Below, piece by piece: positions 43,479-51,996 of a stretch of 64,000 nucleotides of DNA (position 1 is its first letter; every line of letters begins with the position of its first letter). The DNA is taken from assembly GCA_016717205.1 (NCBI GenBank), contig JADKGC010000002.1, positions 1,217,869 through 1,281,868 on the forward strand, written 5' to 3'. The DNA is from Candidatus Flexifilum breve. GTDB lineage: Bacteria > Chloroflexota > Anaerolineae > Aggregatilineales > Phototrophicaceae. The position numbers were made by a program, and so were the translations under genes. The notes beneath the pieces were generated by a model, which was not told where the DNA came from, searched no databases, and was given only the letters and a program-made list of their open reading frames with translations.

Positions 43479-44504
43479 TTATTCCATCGGCGGCAGGATG
43501 ACCGCGTCGATGACGTGGATGACGCCGTTCGTCGCGTAGACATCGGTCGCCACCACGGTCGCATCGTTGACCATGACGGATTCGCCATCCAGCGAGACGT
43601 TCACGGTCGTGCCGGGGAGCAGGGTCGCCACGTTGACGCCTTCTTCACTCGCACCAGCCGCGGCCACGACGGTCGCCGCCGAGAATTCACCGGGGATAAC
43701 ATGGTAGGCGAGGACGGTGTTCAGCAGTTCGGTGTTGGCCAGCAGTTCTTCCGCGGTCGTGCCCAGCGCTTCGAGCAGAGCGGCGAACGCTTCGTCGGTC
43801 GGGGCGAACACGGTGTACGGGCCACCATTGGTCAGCATTTCGAGGATGCTCGGGTCAGCCGCAGCGACAGCCGCCAGCAGCACGGTGAACTGCGGGGCAT
43901 CAGCTTCGGTCGAAGCGACCACGGTTTCGGCGATGCTCAGCGTGGGTTCTTCCATCATTTCCATCGGTTCTTCCATGCCATCGAGCGCCGGAACGAGCAC
44001 CGCGTCGATCACGTGGACGATACCATTCGAAGCCATCACATCGGCGGCAACCACCGTCGAGTCATTGACCATGACCGATTCACCGTCGACGCTGATCGCC
44101 AGCGGCATTTCGGGCAGCAGCGTGCCGATCACCGCGCCATCGAGCGCCACGACCGAGGCGGCATCAAACGCGCCGGGGACGACATGGTACGCCAGCACGG
44201 CGTTCAACAGGTCGGTGTTCGCCAGCAGTTCTTCAGCGGTCAGGCCCAGTTCTTCGAGCAGGGCGGTGAAAGCGGCATCGGTCGGCGCGAAGACCGTCCA
44301 GGAGCCTTCGGAGGAGAGGGCTTCAAGGAACATCGGGTCAGCGGCGGCGACGGCGGCCAGCAGCACGGTGAATTCAGGCGTTTCAGCTTCGGTGCTGGCG
44401 ACCACAATGTCAGCAATCGTGCCGGGTTCATCTTGAGCAAAAGCAGGGATAACACTAAGGGCCAATACAGCGAACAACGCGAAAACGGTGAACAACTTCT
44501 TCAT
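43479..44504 (-). CDS. Secreted FAS1 (fasciclin) protein, two domains
   Basis: 341 aa, an extracellular adhesion-type protein. Signal peptide (MKKLFTVFALFAVLALSVIPAFA) then FAS1 domains at about 32-170 and 195-339, each with the H1 and H2 motifs (TVFAPTDAAFTALL, VVHVIDAVL). A Met/Glu linker separates them (MEEPMEMMEEP). The two domains are about half identical, so they arose by duplication. Binding partner unknown; such proteins mediate surface adhesion. The hairpin at 43386-43452 follows the stop. Confidence 0.88.
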   Translation of the reverse strand: MKKLFTVFALFAVLALSVIPAFAQDEPGTIADIVVASTEAETPEFTVLLAAVAAADPMFLEALSSEGSWTVFAPTDAAFTALLEELGLTAEELLANTDLLNAVLAYHVVPGAFDAASVVALDGAVIGTLLPEMPLAISVDGESVMVNDSTVVAADVMASNGIVHVIDAVLVPALDGMEEPMEMMEEPTLSIAETVVASTEADAPQFTVLLAAVAAADPSILEMLTNGGPYTVFAPTDEAFAALLEALGTTAEELLANTELLNTVLAYHVIPGEFSAATVVAAAGASEEGVNVATLLPGTTVNVSLDGESVMVNDATVVATDVYATNGVIHVIDAVILPPME

Positions 44505-44985
44505 ACGAACTCTGCTCCAAATTCCACTAAGCCAACTGTCAATGCAGCGTGTGGTTCAACGCTACGGGACTAAACTTACGGGGAGCACATGAGCTGTAAG
44601 TGAGCGAACACGTAGTTACGAATAAATCAAAGATTGTAGTTTCATGAAATTCATAAAGGTTAGGATTACAGCGTTACAGTCGGGGTGGAGTATTGTTAGG
44701 GAAATCGACTACCCGCCGCTCCTCTGAATTCAGGGAGCGGCCAGAGGTGGGGTCGGAATTTGACATTTTTCAACATGCTCAGGCCTTATCCTCGATTCCT
44801 TCTCTAAAAGCGCAGGACGAGGCATGCCTCGTCCCGACAGATGATCCCGTTGTTGGATACTCTCATTATCGCGTCCGTTGTGTCCGATCCCTCGCTCAAA
44901 TATCCTTCATGATAGGCCAGTTCTAGCATCGAGAAGATTGCAGGGACACCCACGCGGCACGCCGCCAATGTCCGTATTCCGCACC
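44505..44985. repeat. Intergenic region upstream of FAS1, with repeats
   Basis: 481 bp. The AT-rich part next to the FAS1 gene (44505-44690) is its promoter region; no clean -35/-10 pair was identified. Then come a CTCCTCTGAATTCAGGGAG lobe (about 44714-44740), GGTGGGGTCGG, and a GGACGAGGCATGCCTCGTCC palindrome at 44816-44835. No gene seen. Confidence 0.6.
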
Positions 44986-45996
44986 TCAACTCGTCTCGCG
45001 CAGCAGCGTGAGCAGCGCCGCCTCTGCCGGGCGCAGACCGGGCGGCACCTCCCCGGCGAACGGCGCGAGCTTACCCTCACCGTACGCTTCCAGCACCCGT
45101 GGATGGATGTAGTATTTGCGGCACACGGTCGTCGTGTTGCCAAGCTGACTGGACACCTCTTTGACCATTGCACTGAGATTTTTGCGGAGTGCGCCTTTGT
45201 TTTCGGCGGGATCAATCCCCGTGAGCGCCAGCAGCGCCAGCGTCGTGCCGCCCCACGTGCGGAAATCTTTCGCCGTGAAGTCCTGCCCGGTGATCTCGCG
45301 CAGGTAGGCATTCACATCGCTCGATGTGATAGCGCGCACGGTGCCGTCCGCATCCTTGTACTGGAAGAGATGTTCACCCGGCAAATCCTGCGACTTCTTG
45401 ATGATTGTGGCTAACCGCCGATCTTTCAGGTCGATCACATGCTCTTTGCCGCTCTTGCCGCGAAACTCGAAATGGACTTTTGAGCCTTCGACTTCGACAT
45501 GCTCATCCTGCATGGTCGTCAGGCCGAACGACTCGTTGTGGCGCGCGTATTCCTCGTTGCCGATGCGGATGAAGGTCGTGCCGAGCAGTTCCACCACCGT
45601 TGCGAGAATCTTCTCACGCGGCATCCCGGGCAGCGCGAGATCCTGCTGCACGCGCTCGCGGATCGTCGGCAGCGCCTCGCCAAACGCGATCATGCGGTCG
45701 AACTTGGTCTGGTCGCGGAGTTCGTTCCAGCGCGGATGATAGCGGTACTGCTTGCGGCCTTTCTCGTCGCGTCCGGTTGCCTGGATGTGACCGTCCGGTG
45801 TCAGGCAGATCCACACCTCGCGATAGGCGGGGGGAACGCCGAGGCTCTTGATCCGGTTGAGGACGTCAGGATCGCTGATGCGGCTGCCGTCCGGGGCGAG
45901 ATACGTGAACCCTTTGCCCGCCCGCTTACGGCGGATGCCGGGTTCGTCGGCGTTCACATAACGCAACTCGTGAGGAATTTCCGTTTTTGTCACCAT
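44986..45996 (-). CDS. DNA topoisomerase IB
   Basis: Relaxes supercoils by transient cleavage of one strand via a 3'-phosphotyrosine. 336 aa, poxvirus-type bacterial enzyme. LRYVNADEPGIRRKRAGKGFTY starts the N-terminal domain; TGRDEKGRKQYRYHPRWN, EFRGKSGKEHVIDLKDRRLATII, KDFRTWGGTTLALLAL and VCRKYYIHPRVLEAY include the catalytic Arg, Lys and the active Tyr. The frame is open upstream to 46116; ATG 45996 (MVTKTEIP) is chosen because the domain starts there. Reads toward the FAS1 gene. Confidence 0.9.
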   Translation of the reverse strand: MVTKTEIPHELRYVNADEPGIRRKRAGKGFTYLAPDGSRISDPDVLNRIKSLGVPPAYREVWICLTPDGHIQATGRDEKGRKQYRYHPRWNELRDQTKFDRMIAFGEALPTIRERVQQDLALPGMPREKILATVVELLGTTFIRIGNEEYARHNESFGLTTMQDEHVEVEGSKVHFEFRGKSGKEHVIDLKDRRLATIIKKSQDLPGEHLFQYKDADGTVRAITSSDVNAYLREITGQDFTAKDFRTWGGTTLALLALTGIDPAENKGALRKNLSAMVKEVSSQLGNTTTVCRKYYIHPRVLEAYGEGKLAPFAGEVPPGLRPAEAALLTLLRETS

Positions 45997-46049
45997 AACT
46001 GTAAGGTAAAACGGAATGTTTAGCGGCACATGAACAGATGGCGAATTCC

Positions 46050-46880
46050 CTAGCGGAAGATCAGCAGGAGCGCGGCGTAACTCAACGCGACTATGACCGT
46101 GGCGCGGAACAGCCATTCCGAGCGCGGCTGATCAGGACGGCGCACGAAGCGGTGCAGCAGCAGCGGCACGCACACCAGCCCGAATGGCGCGAGGTAGGCG
46201 GGAATCACGCCATTGAGCACATGCAGGCTGACCACGACGAGCAGCACTAGGGTGAGCAACCGCATGAGAAACGCCGAGCGTTCGCGTCCGATCCAGATCG
46301 TGAAGTTGCGTTCGCTCAGGCGGTCGGTGTCGTAGTCGCGCACCTGCTGCTCCAACTGTGCTGAGGTCGACGCCAGTAGAAAGCCCGCGATCATGACGAT
46401 ATCGAGCGGCGTCCACGGCAGGCCGAGCAGCACCATGATCAGCACATAGGGGAAAGTCTGCACGAACAGCGCGTGCGTGAGCACGTCGAAACCCGGCACG
46501 CTCTTGAGGCGCAGCGGCGGTGCGGAATACGCCCACACGATCAACAGCGCGACCGCGAACACGACGATGCCGCGCGTGCCATAGCTCACAAAGACGGGCA
46601 AGGCGAGCGCTGCGATCAAGATTGCGGCGGCCAGCGCGAGGATCGGCGGCACATGCACGATGGTGAAGTAGCCGCGCGCCGCTTTGTCGGGATCAAGGCG
46701 ATCCACCGGGGCATCGAAGTAATCATTGACGGCGAAGCCAAACCAGTAACCGACTGTCACCGTGAGCACCAGCCCCCACGCCGACGCGCCGTGCAGCAGC
46801 AGGCACATCAAGCCGATGATGAAGGTTGTCCCCCACGCATCCATATGAGCGGTGAGGAGATTGGGCAGCTTGCGAATCAT
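46050..46880 (-). CDS. UbiA-family prenyltransferase
   Basis: 276-aa polytopic membrane enzyme that joins a prenyl chain to an aromatic or sugar-like acceptor. Nine helices. Both Asp-rich motifs are present: NDYFDAPVDRLDPDK (NDxxDxxxD, residues about 46-60) and DYDTDRLSERN, as in menaquinone, heme O or chlorophyll-type transferases; the acceptor is not determined. ATG 46880 overlaps the stop of the upstream DinB-like gene in an ATGA, once that gene's frame is restored. Upstream in-frame codons were rejected because they lie in the DinB gene. Confidence 0.88.
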   Translation of the reverse strand: MIRKLPNLLTAHMDAWGTTFIIGLMCLLLHGASAWGLVLTVTVGYWFGFAVNDYFDAPVDRLDPDKAARGYFTIVHVPPILALAAAILIAALALPVFVSYGTRGIVVFAVALLIVWAYSAPPLRLKSVPGFDVLTHALFVQTFPYVLIMVLLGLPWTPLDIVMIAGFLLASTSAQLEQQVRDYDTDRLSERNFTIWIGRERSAFLMRLLTLVLLVVVSLHVLNGVIPAYLAPFGLVCVPLLLHRFVRRPDQPRSEWLFRATVIVALSYAALLLIFR

Positions 46881-47361
46881 GTTCCGGAGACGATATCGCC
46901 TTTGCGCGCCGCGAGTTCGGCCAATTCGGCGGCATGACCGCTTTCGTGACGCTGCCACACGCGGATCAGATTGACAGGGGGCGCGTACCCACCCCACGGC
47001 AGAAGCATATTCGCTTCCCAGCGTTCCGTGTCCACCTGAGCGAGCAGTGCCTTGAGACGGTCGCGTTCCAGTTCGAACTCGCGCAGTACCAGTTCATAGG
47101 GTAGCTCGCGCGCGTGCGTACCGATTCTTCGTTGTATTCGTTGATGCCGCGATACGCGGGGATCATGGCTTCGTCATGGCGCAAATGCGCTTCCAGCGAC
47201 GTGCGCGCCGCTTCGTCCCAGCCGGTGATGTGGGCCAGCATGTGCTTGATCGTCCAACCGGGGTAAATCTGGCGTTCCCGATCAAACTGGGGGATGACCG
47301 CGCGCATCGCGGCGCGCCCTTCGTCAAGTTCCTTGATGATCGCTTCGACTGCTTCGAGCAT
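46877..47361 (-). pseudogene. DinB-like protein, frameshifted
   Basis: DinB/YfiT-type four-helix protein, perhaps metal-dependent. As read, the open frame (start ATG 47361) leaves DinB-like sequence after EESVRTR and runs into out-of-frame residues. In the other frame the protein continues ELPYELVLREFELERD ... RVWQRHESGHAAELAEL and stops at 46877, overlapping the UbiA start as ATGA. The frames differ by 2 nt at a CGCGCGCG run (47107-47114). Restored length would be about 160 aa. DinB helices hold GWTIKHMLAHITGWDE. Whether it is a real mutation or a consensus error cannot be decided. Confidence 0.75.
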
Positions 47362-47386
47362 GACGGGTTCCTTTGTGCCCGATTCT

Positions 47387-47423
47387 AACAAAAAGCCGCA
47401 AGGAGTGAATCATCCTTACGGCT
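47387..47423 (-). terminator. Intrinsic terminator of efp
   Basis: On the minus strand AGCCGTAAGGA pairs with TCCTTGCGGCT (one U-G pair), followed by TTTTTGTT. It lies 39 bp after the efp stop. Confidence 0.75.
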
Positions 47424-47461
47424 GAACAGCGACAACCTCACCCTGTGGCTGGTAGGGTGTC

Positions 47462-48025
47462 TTACTCGTTGACGCGACCGATGTACGAACCGTCGCGGGT
47501 GTCGACCTTGATGATTTCGCCCACCTTGATGAAGATCGGCACTTGCAGCGACAGACCGGTGTCCGTCTTGACCTTCTTCTGCACCGCGCCCGCCGTATCG
47601 CCGACGACCGCCGCTTCCGCATCCACGACTTCGTAAGTCAGCGTGGTGGGCAGCACGTAGTCGATGGGATGGCCTTCGTAGACGCGCAGTTCCAGCTTCA
47701 TGCCGTCGCGCAGGAAGTAAACATCATCGCCGAACAGGCTGAGGTTGACTTCGTACTGTTCGTACGTGCCCGTGTTCATGAAGTGCAGGAAATCGCCGTC
47801 GCGATAGAGGAGTTCAGCTTCTTCCGACTCAACATAGATATCGTCGAGCTTGTCATCAATCGGGAAAATGCGCTGGCGGGTGGCGCCCGATGCAATATCG
47901 ACCAGCGTGGTCTGCATTGACGCGGTGCCACGCCCCGGCTTGTTGTAAACGAGATTGGTCACGCGGTACAGCGTGCCTTCGATACGCAGGGTTGTCCCCT
48001 TCTTGAGATCACCAGCAACGATCAT
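47462..48025 (-). CDS. efp: Elongation factor P
   Basis: Relieves ribosome stalling at proline runs. 187 aa with three beta domains (KOW-like 1-64, OB 65-129, OB-C 130-187). The tip that reaches the peptidyl centre reads NKPGRG with Arg32 where E. coli has the modified Lys34. An Arg at this place occurs in rhamnosylated (EarP-type) and some unmodified EF-Ps. The C-terminal TGLSLQVPIFIKVGEIIKVDTRDGSYIGRV matches the family strongly. ATG 48025 is the natural start. Single gene with its own terminator. Confidence 0.93.
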   Translation of the reverse strand: MIVAGDLKKGTTLRIEGTLYRVTNLVYNKPGRGTASMQTTLVDIASGATRQRIFPIDDKLDDIYVESEEAELLYRDGDFLHFMNTGTYEQYEVNLSLFGDDVYFLRDGMKLELRVYEGHPIDYVLPTTLTYEVVDAEAAVVGDTAGAVQKKVKTDTGLSLQVPIFIKVGEIIKVDTRDGSYIGRVNE

Positions 48026-48138
48026 ACGTTTCCTTAGAACCTACCCATGTAAGCAAGATGCCGCCATTGTAGCAGACCCTTTCCAAGATTTCCTCAGTGA
48101 AATTTTCAGATCAATTCCCCTATTTTCATCGGCAGTGG

Positions 48139-49242
48139 TCACTCGTACGCATTGCGCGAATTCTCCCAGACTTCGACGTGCGGATCATACGGACGGGCAA
48201 CGTAGCGGTAGTCGCCCCAATCCACCCACGACGCGCCATACTGCGCGACCCGCTGCATCATCTTGGCGTATTCCTCGTCGATGATCCGCTCCGCTCGCGC
48301 GGCGGCCACCCCCAAGCGCGGGTTGACGATCCGCCAGTAGCGCGCCATATCGGTGAGCGGCTGCGTGAGCGCACTGCCGCCCGTGCGCAGGGAATAATGC
48401 AGGTGGCGGGCAATGATGTGGCGCACACCCGCTTCATCGACCACGAACAGCGCCTGTCGATACTGCGCCGGATCGTCGATCCACAGCGTGCGCGACGCAT
48501 AGCCGAGCGCGGTGATCGCCCGGTCGAGTTCGAGATCATCCTCCCAGATGCCCGTGTCGACCGTTTGGAGCAGTTCGCCGCACATCTCAAACGGAATCAA
48601 GCCCATTTTGCCCCAATAACCCTGCGCTGCGCCGCGTTCGAGCTGCAACCGAAAGGCGGGATCGCGGTTGAAGGCCGCGTTCACCAGATCGATGATGTCG
48701 GTAGGAATGTCTGCGTCCGCGAGGGGCGAATGCTTGTAGAAGGTGAACGGGCTGACGGCGGCGGGCAAACCATTCTGGACGTGCTCCTGGCTGAATGCCA
48801 CCAGCCGCAGCAGCAGGTCGCGGGTGTAGACGGCGTCATGCGCGGGCATGATGAGGTAGCCGCCCGTCCCCGCATCCCGTCCCAGTTCCAGTGCCGCGAG
48901 GATGCGCGACCAGCGGTCGCTCATGCTCAGGCGCAGCCAGTGACCGTCCCAGTCAAAGACTTTGATGTATCCGGTCTGCGCGCCCCGGCTGTGGGCATGA
49001 TGAAAATCCCAGGTCACACCACGGGGGGAGTCAAGCAGCCCCCAAAGGCCTCTTGGTGCCAGTTTCGTGTATTTGTCCTCAATGTAGTAAGTGAAATCAC
49101 TGTCGGCGAGTGCTTGCCGACGCTGGCGAAAATCATCACCCGTCAGCTTCACGGGGCGGGGATCGCGCGCTTGTGTTCCGAACCGCAGCAGTGGCATGAA
49201 TTCGGCCACGATAAACCGAACCTTCGCTGTGTGATTAGTCAT
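48139..49242 (-). CDS. Uncharacterised conserved-type protein
   Basis: 367 aa, cytosolic, no family recognised. Begins TAKVRFIVAEFMPLLRFGTQARDPRPVKLTGDDFRQRRQAL and is rich in Trp, Arg and Asp. No signal peptide or helices. Frame consistency (few rare runs) and codon use like neighbours support a real gene. The frame is open to 49374 upstream, but ATG 49242 follows GAGGACAGC, a fair RBS. Its stop is about 110 bp from efp. Role not inferable. Confidence 0.65.
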   Translation of the reverse strand: MTNHTAKVRFIVAEFMPLLRFGTQARDPRPVKLTGDDFRQRRQALADSDFTYYIEDKYTKLAPRGLWGLLDSPRGVTWDFHHAHSRGAQTGYIKVFDWDGHWLRLSMSDRWSRILAALELGRDAGTGGYLIMPAHDAVYTRDLLLRLVAFSQEHVQNGLPAAVSPFTFYKHSPLADADIPTDIIDLVNAAFNRDPAFRLQLERGAAQGYWGKMGLIPFEMCGELLQTVDTGIWEDDLELDRAITALGYASRTLWIDDPAQYRQALFVVDEAGVRHIIARHLHYSLRTGGSALTQPLTDMARYWRIVNPRLGVAAARAERIIDEEYAKMMQRVAQYGASWVDWGDYRYVARPYDPHVEVWENSRNAYE

Positions 49243-49396
49243 GCTGTCCTCGCCCTGGCATCCCCATGTTGAGCCCAAGATTAACCTCAACCTCTGCCTG
49301 CGCAGCACCCGTCCCTGCGGGGGAGAGGAAGACAGCCCCGTTGAGCAACAGCGAAATGGGGTGAGGTTGGACAATTTGAGCGTGAGGGTGCCCCAC

Positions 49397-50737
49397 TTAC
49401 TTTCCGGGGGGGCGGGGGGGGGGGGCGCCTCTGTTCCCTGGCGGGGAGGGGGGGGGGGGGGAGGAAAGGGGGGGGGGGGGGGGGGGGGTGACCTCGACGA
49501 CTTCCGCCTCGGCGATTAACGCGCCGCGTTTCTCGCGTTCGCGCACCCAGTTGAGGATGAGCAGCGCCGGGGACAGCACCGCGCCGCTGGCGATGAATGC
49601 CAGACGCACGCTCTGCTGCCCGATCAAGCCGAGCGGCGGACCGCCGACGATCTGCCCGATGGCGTCCGTCTGGCTGCGCATGGAGAGCACCGTCGCGCGC
49701 ACGTTCGAGTCGATGTGCTGATTGGTCCACGTGTCGAGCGGCGCGCCGATCAGGTCACGGGCGATCATGAAGCCCAGCCACGCGATCAGCGCGACGCCGA
49801 GCACGGGCGACAACCCGTAGGCGATGATGCCAACGACCATGACTGCGGTCAGCCAGAAGACTGCGCGCGTCAGCTTGACCGGGTTGTTCGTGTCCAGCCG
49901 CCGCCGCATGATCTCCAAGCCAGTGAAACCGATCACCATGAGGATCGCGTCCATGATGCCGAAAATCCAGATCGTCGGCAGGCCAAACACCCCGGCGATG
50001 TTGAAATTGCGGATAAGATGCGCCTGCCATAGGCGATCCCACGCCTCGCTGAACAGACCGAAGAACAGCCCGACCGCGAGGATGCTCATCAGCTTGGGAC
50101 GGCCACGAATGACCTTGAGCCCCGCGCTGAAGGTGTCGCCCATCTTCTGAAAGGTGTTGCGATCCGGCGCGGGTGTGGGCGTGAAGCCCGTCTCCGGCAT
50201 GAACAGCAGCAGATAGACCGCCGCGACGATATGGATCAAGCCGCCGACGATCACCGGCAGGCCGAGATAGATCGTGCCGAGCGCGACCGCTGTCGGAATG
50301 CCGAGCAGACCAGCGATGCGCCCCACCTGCCCGCCGCGGATGAAGGCCGCGCCCGCCCGCTCCTGCCCGACTTCGTCCACGAGCCACGCCTGATACGCGC
50401 CGCTGGTGAACGTGTAGCCGATGCTCCAGATGATGTTGCCGATGATGAGCGCCGCGAACGTGGGCACCGAGACTTCGACCAGATAGGCCACGCCGATCAA
50501 AAACACGCCGATGATGGTGGACAGGCGGCGGCTGTACACATCCGCCACAATCCCCGTAGGAATTTCAAATAGGAACGCAGTCACTTCCATCGTCGTGCCG
50601 ACGAGGACGAGCTGGAGCGGCGTCAGGCCGACGATCTGCACCTGATAGACCATCATGGCCGTCCACACGAGCGTGCCGCCGAAGCTGCCCAAGCCGGAAT
50701 ACCACAGATGCACCCGAAAGGCATCCAATTTCTTCAT
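49397..50737 (-). CDS. MFS transporter with corrupted C-terminus
   Basis: 446-aa major facilitator superfamily protein with about 12 helices. MFS features: an N-terminal FLFEIPTGIVADVYSRRLSTIIG loop with the GxxxDxxxRR motif A between helices 2 and 3. Probably an exporter. The true protein appears to end near residue 420; the final 30 residues are Pro/Gly/Arg-rich (EVTPPPPPPLSSPPPPS) and are translated from the G-rich tract, so the end at 49397 should not be trusted. Substrate unknown. ATG 50737 is clear. Confidence 0.8.
   Translation of the reverse strand: MKKLDAFRVHLWYSGLGSFGGTLVWTAMMVYQVQIVGLTPLQLVLVGTTMEVTAFLFEIPTGIVADVYSRRLSTIIGVFLIGVAYLVEVSVPTFAALIIGNIIWSIGYTFTSGAYQAWLVDEVGQERAGAAFIRGGQVGRIAGLLGIPTAVALGTIYLGLPVIVGGLIHIVAAVYLLLFMPETGFTPTPAPDRNTFQKMGDTFSAGLKVIRGRPKLMSILAVGLFFGLFSEAWDRLWQAHLIRNFNIAGVFGLPTIWIFGIMDAILMVIGFTGLEIMRRRLDTNNPVKLTRAVFWLTAVMVVGIIAYGLSPVLGVALIAWLGFMIARDLIGAPLDTWTNQHIDSNVRATVLSMRSQTDAIGQIVGGPPLGLIGQQSVRLAFIASGAVLSPALLILNWVREREKRGALIAEAEVVEVTPPPPPPLSSPPPPSPPGNRGAPPPRPPGK
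49406..49488. repeat. G-rich low-complexity tract, probable sequencing artefact
   Basis: 83 bp that are over 85% G, interrupted by CGCCTCTGTTCCCTGGCG and GAGGAAAG. It replaces the expected end of the MFS gene. Long G runs of this kind are a known failure of two-colour short-read sequencing. Bounded by normal sequence on both sides. Confidence 0.7.
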
Positions 50738-51163
50738 GGAGTCAACACCCCTGATTTAGGTTGTGAATGGATTGAGTGTTACAAAAACGCGGGGGTGTGG
50801 AGGCGCGTCAAAACTGAGTCGACCGCTCGTCAGAGGCTTTCAGTTGGCGACGAAAGCTCGGCGCGGCTCAAACACCCGTGAACATCAGGCGTGAGGTGGC
50901 GGCAGCAGTTGTCATAGGGGCAAATCTCACTTTGAGAATATATGTCCGACATGATGCATTCTAGGGTAATCGGGCAGCCGCGTCAACACGGCACATGACG
51001 GAGGCGTGTGGGGCATTTGCCGGAGGTGGCATGGCTAACCCTCACCCCTCTCCGGGCCAACCGCCCTCTCCAAAGGGCGAGGGGCAAGGGCAAGGCGGGT
51101 TGGTGGTGTCCCTCTCCCCACGGAGAGGGACGGCTGACGAAGTCAGCAGGGTGAGGTTACTTT
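50738..51163. other. Intergenic region, promoter for the MFS gene plus repeats
   Basis: 426 bp. The first 300 bp is mostly non-repetitive and should contain the MFS promoter. From 51042 to 51157 there is a CCTCACCC...GGGTGAGG repeat with CCCCTCTCCGGGCC, CCTCTCCAAAGGGCGAGGGG and CTCTCCCCACGGAGAG lobes, next to the lutC-like stop. No ORF of merit. Confidence 0.6.
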
Positions 51164-51852
51164 CTACTGTATAACGACGACCTGCACTTTGCCGGGGCCA
51201 TGCACACCGAGGATCAATTCCATTTCGATGTCGCCCGTGCGGCTGGGGCCGGTGATGAAGCAGAAATTAGCGCTCTGGTAAAACCGGGTAGACCGCTCTC
51301 GCGCTGCGCGGCGATCCAGCTTTCGATGCGCGGCACGATCTGATCGAGCGCGATCACGGCGATATGCACCGGCGCGAGCACCGTCGGGATGCGTCCGCGT
51401 CCCGGCGCGGTCGTGAAGATGAGCGTCCCGGTCGTCGCGGCGGCGGCATCCGCCCCGGTCAAACCAACCTGCGCGTTGACACACTGCGCCAGCAGTTCAT
51501 CACGGTCAGCGCCGTGTGCGTTCGGCTGGATAATCTCGATGCCCGCATCGCGAATCGCGGCTTCGAGGCCAGCGACCGGAATGTGCGCGAAGTCCCACGC
51601 CAGCAAGCGCGTCGTCGACTGCGCCTGCAGCAGCTTCATGACCTGATCGCACGCGGCGGCCTCCCCGGTGACCGGGAACAAGTCACCTTTGAGGTTGGTC
51701 AGCTCACGCGTGAAGCGTTCCAGCAGCGCGGCAGGGGAGGTGTCGTCTTGCAGCGTGACGGGTAGATAAGTCTTGGGGCGCGGCGGCGCATCCTCAAAGG
51801 GACGGCGGACGGCACGGAGTTTGCCGAGAATCTGGTCGCGGGAGCTGGACAT
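51164..51852 (-). pseudogene. LutC-like LUD-domain protein, frameshifted
   Basis: LUD-domain protein associated with lactate-utilisation oxidase complexes. The N-terminal part reads normally from MSSSRDQILGKLRAVRRPFEDAP to WIAAQRESGLPG; the next residues fit the LUD family only in a different frame (YQSANFCFITGPSRTGDIEMELILGVHGPGKVQVVVIQ, stop at 51164). One base is missing in a run of four A on the plus strand (51280-51283, GGTTTTACC on the minus strand). Restored length about 229 aa. Start ATG 51852 is preferred over 51879, which lies inside an inverted repeat. lutB is 3.7 kb away, not adjacent. Confidence 0.8.
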
Positions 51853-51866
51853 GAGATCAGCCTTTA

Positions 51867-51976
51867 AGCGATTAGCCATTAGCTTTTAGCGAAAGACGCA
51901 ACCTTGAGAGCAAACAGGTCAACGTCTGAGCATAGTATAGCGTGAGTGACCGGGCGCTGGCTAATGGCTAATCGCT
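51867..51976. repeat. 17-bp inverted repeat around the lutC-like start
   Basis: AGCGATTAGCCATTAGC (51867-51883) and GCTAATGGCTAATCGCT (51960-51976) are perfect inverted copies, separated by 76 bp. Between them lies the upstream region shared by the lutC-like gene and the 51997 gene. Confidence 0.65.
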
Positions 51977-51996
51977 AAATGCTATGGGCTTGGGCT

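Noticed and set aside
49406..49488. Phase-variable G tract
   Set aside because: Real phase-variable tracts are pure runs of about 8-14 G; here multiple runs of different length and interruptions suggest artefact.
51164..51484. Separate 106-codon gene at the end of the lutC-like gene
   Set aside because: Its N-terminal part is out of frame with any family; only the last 40 residues belong to the LUD domain, which a single missing base explains.
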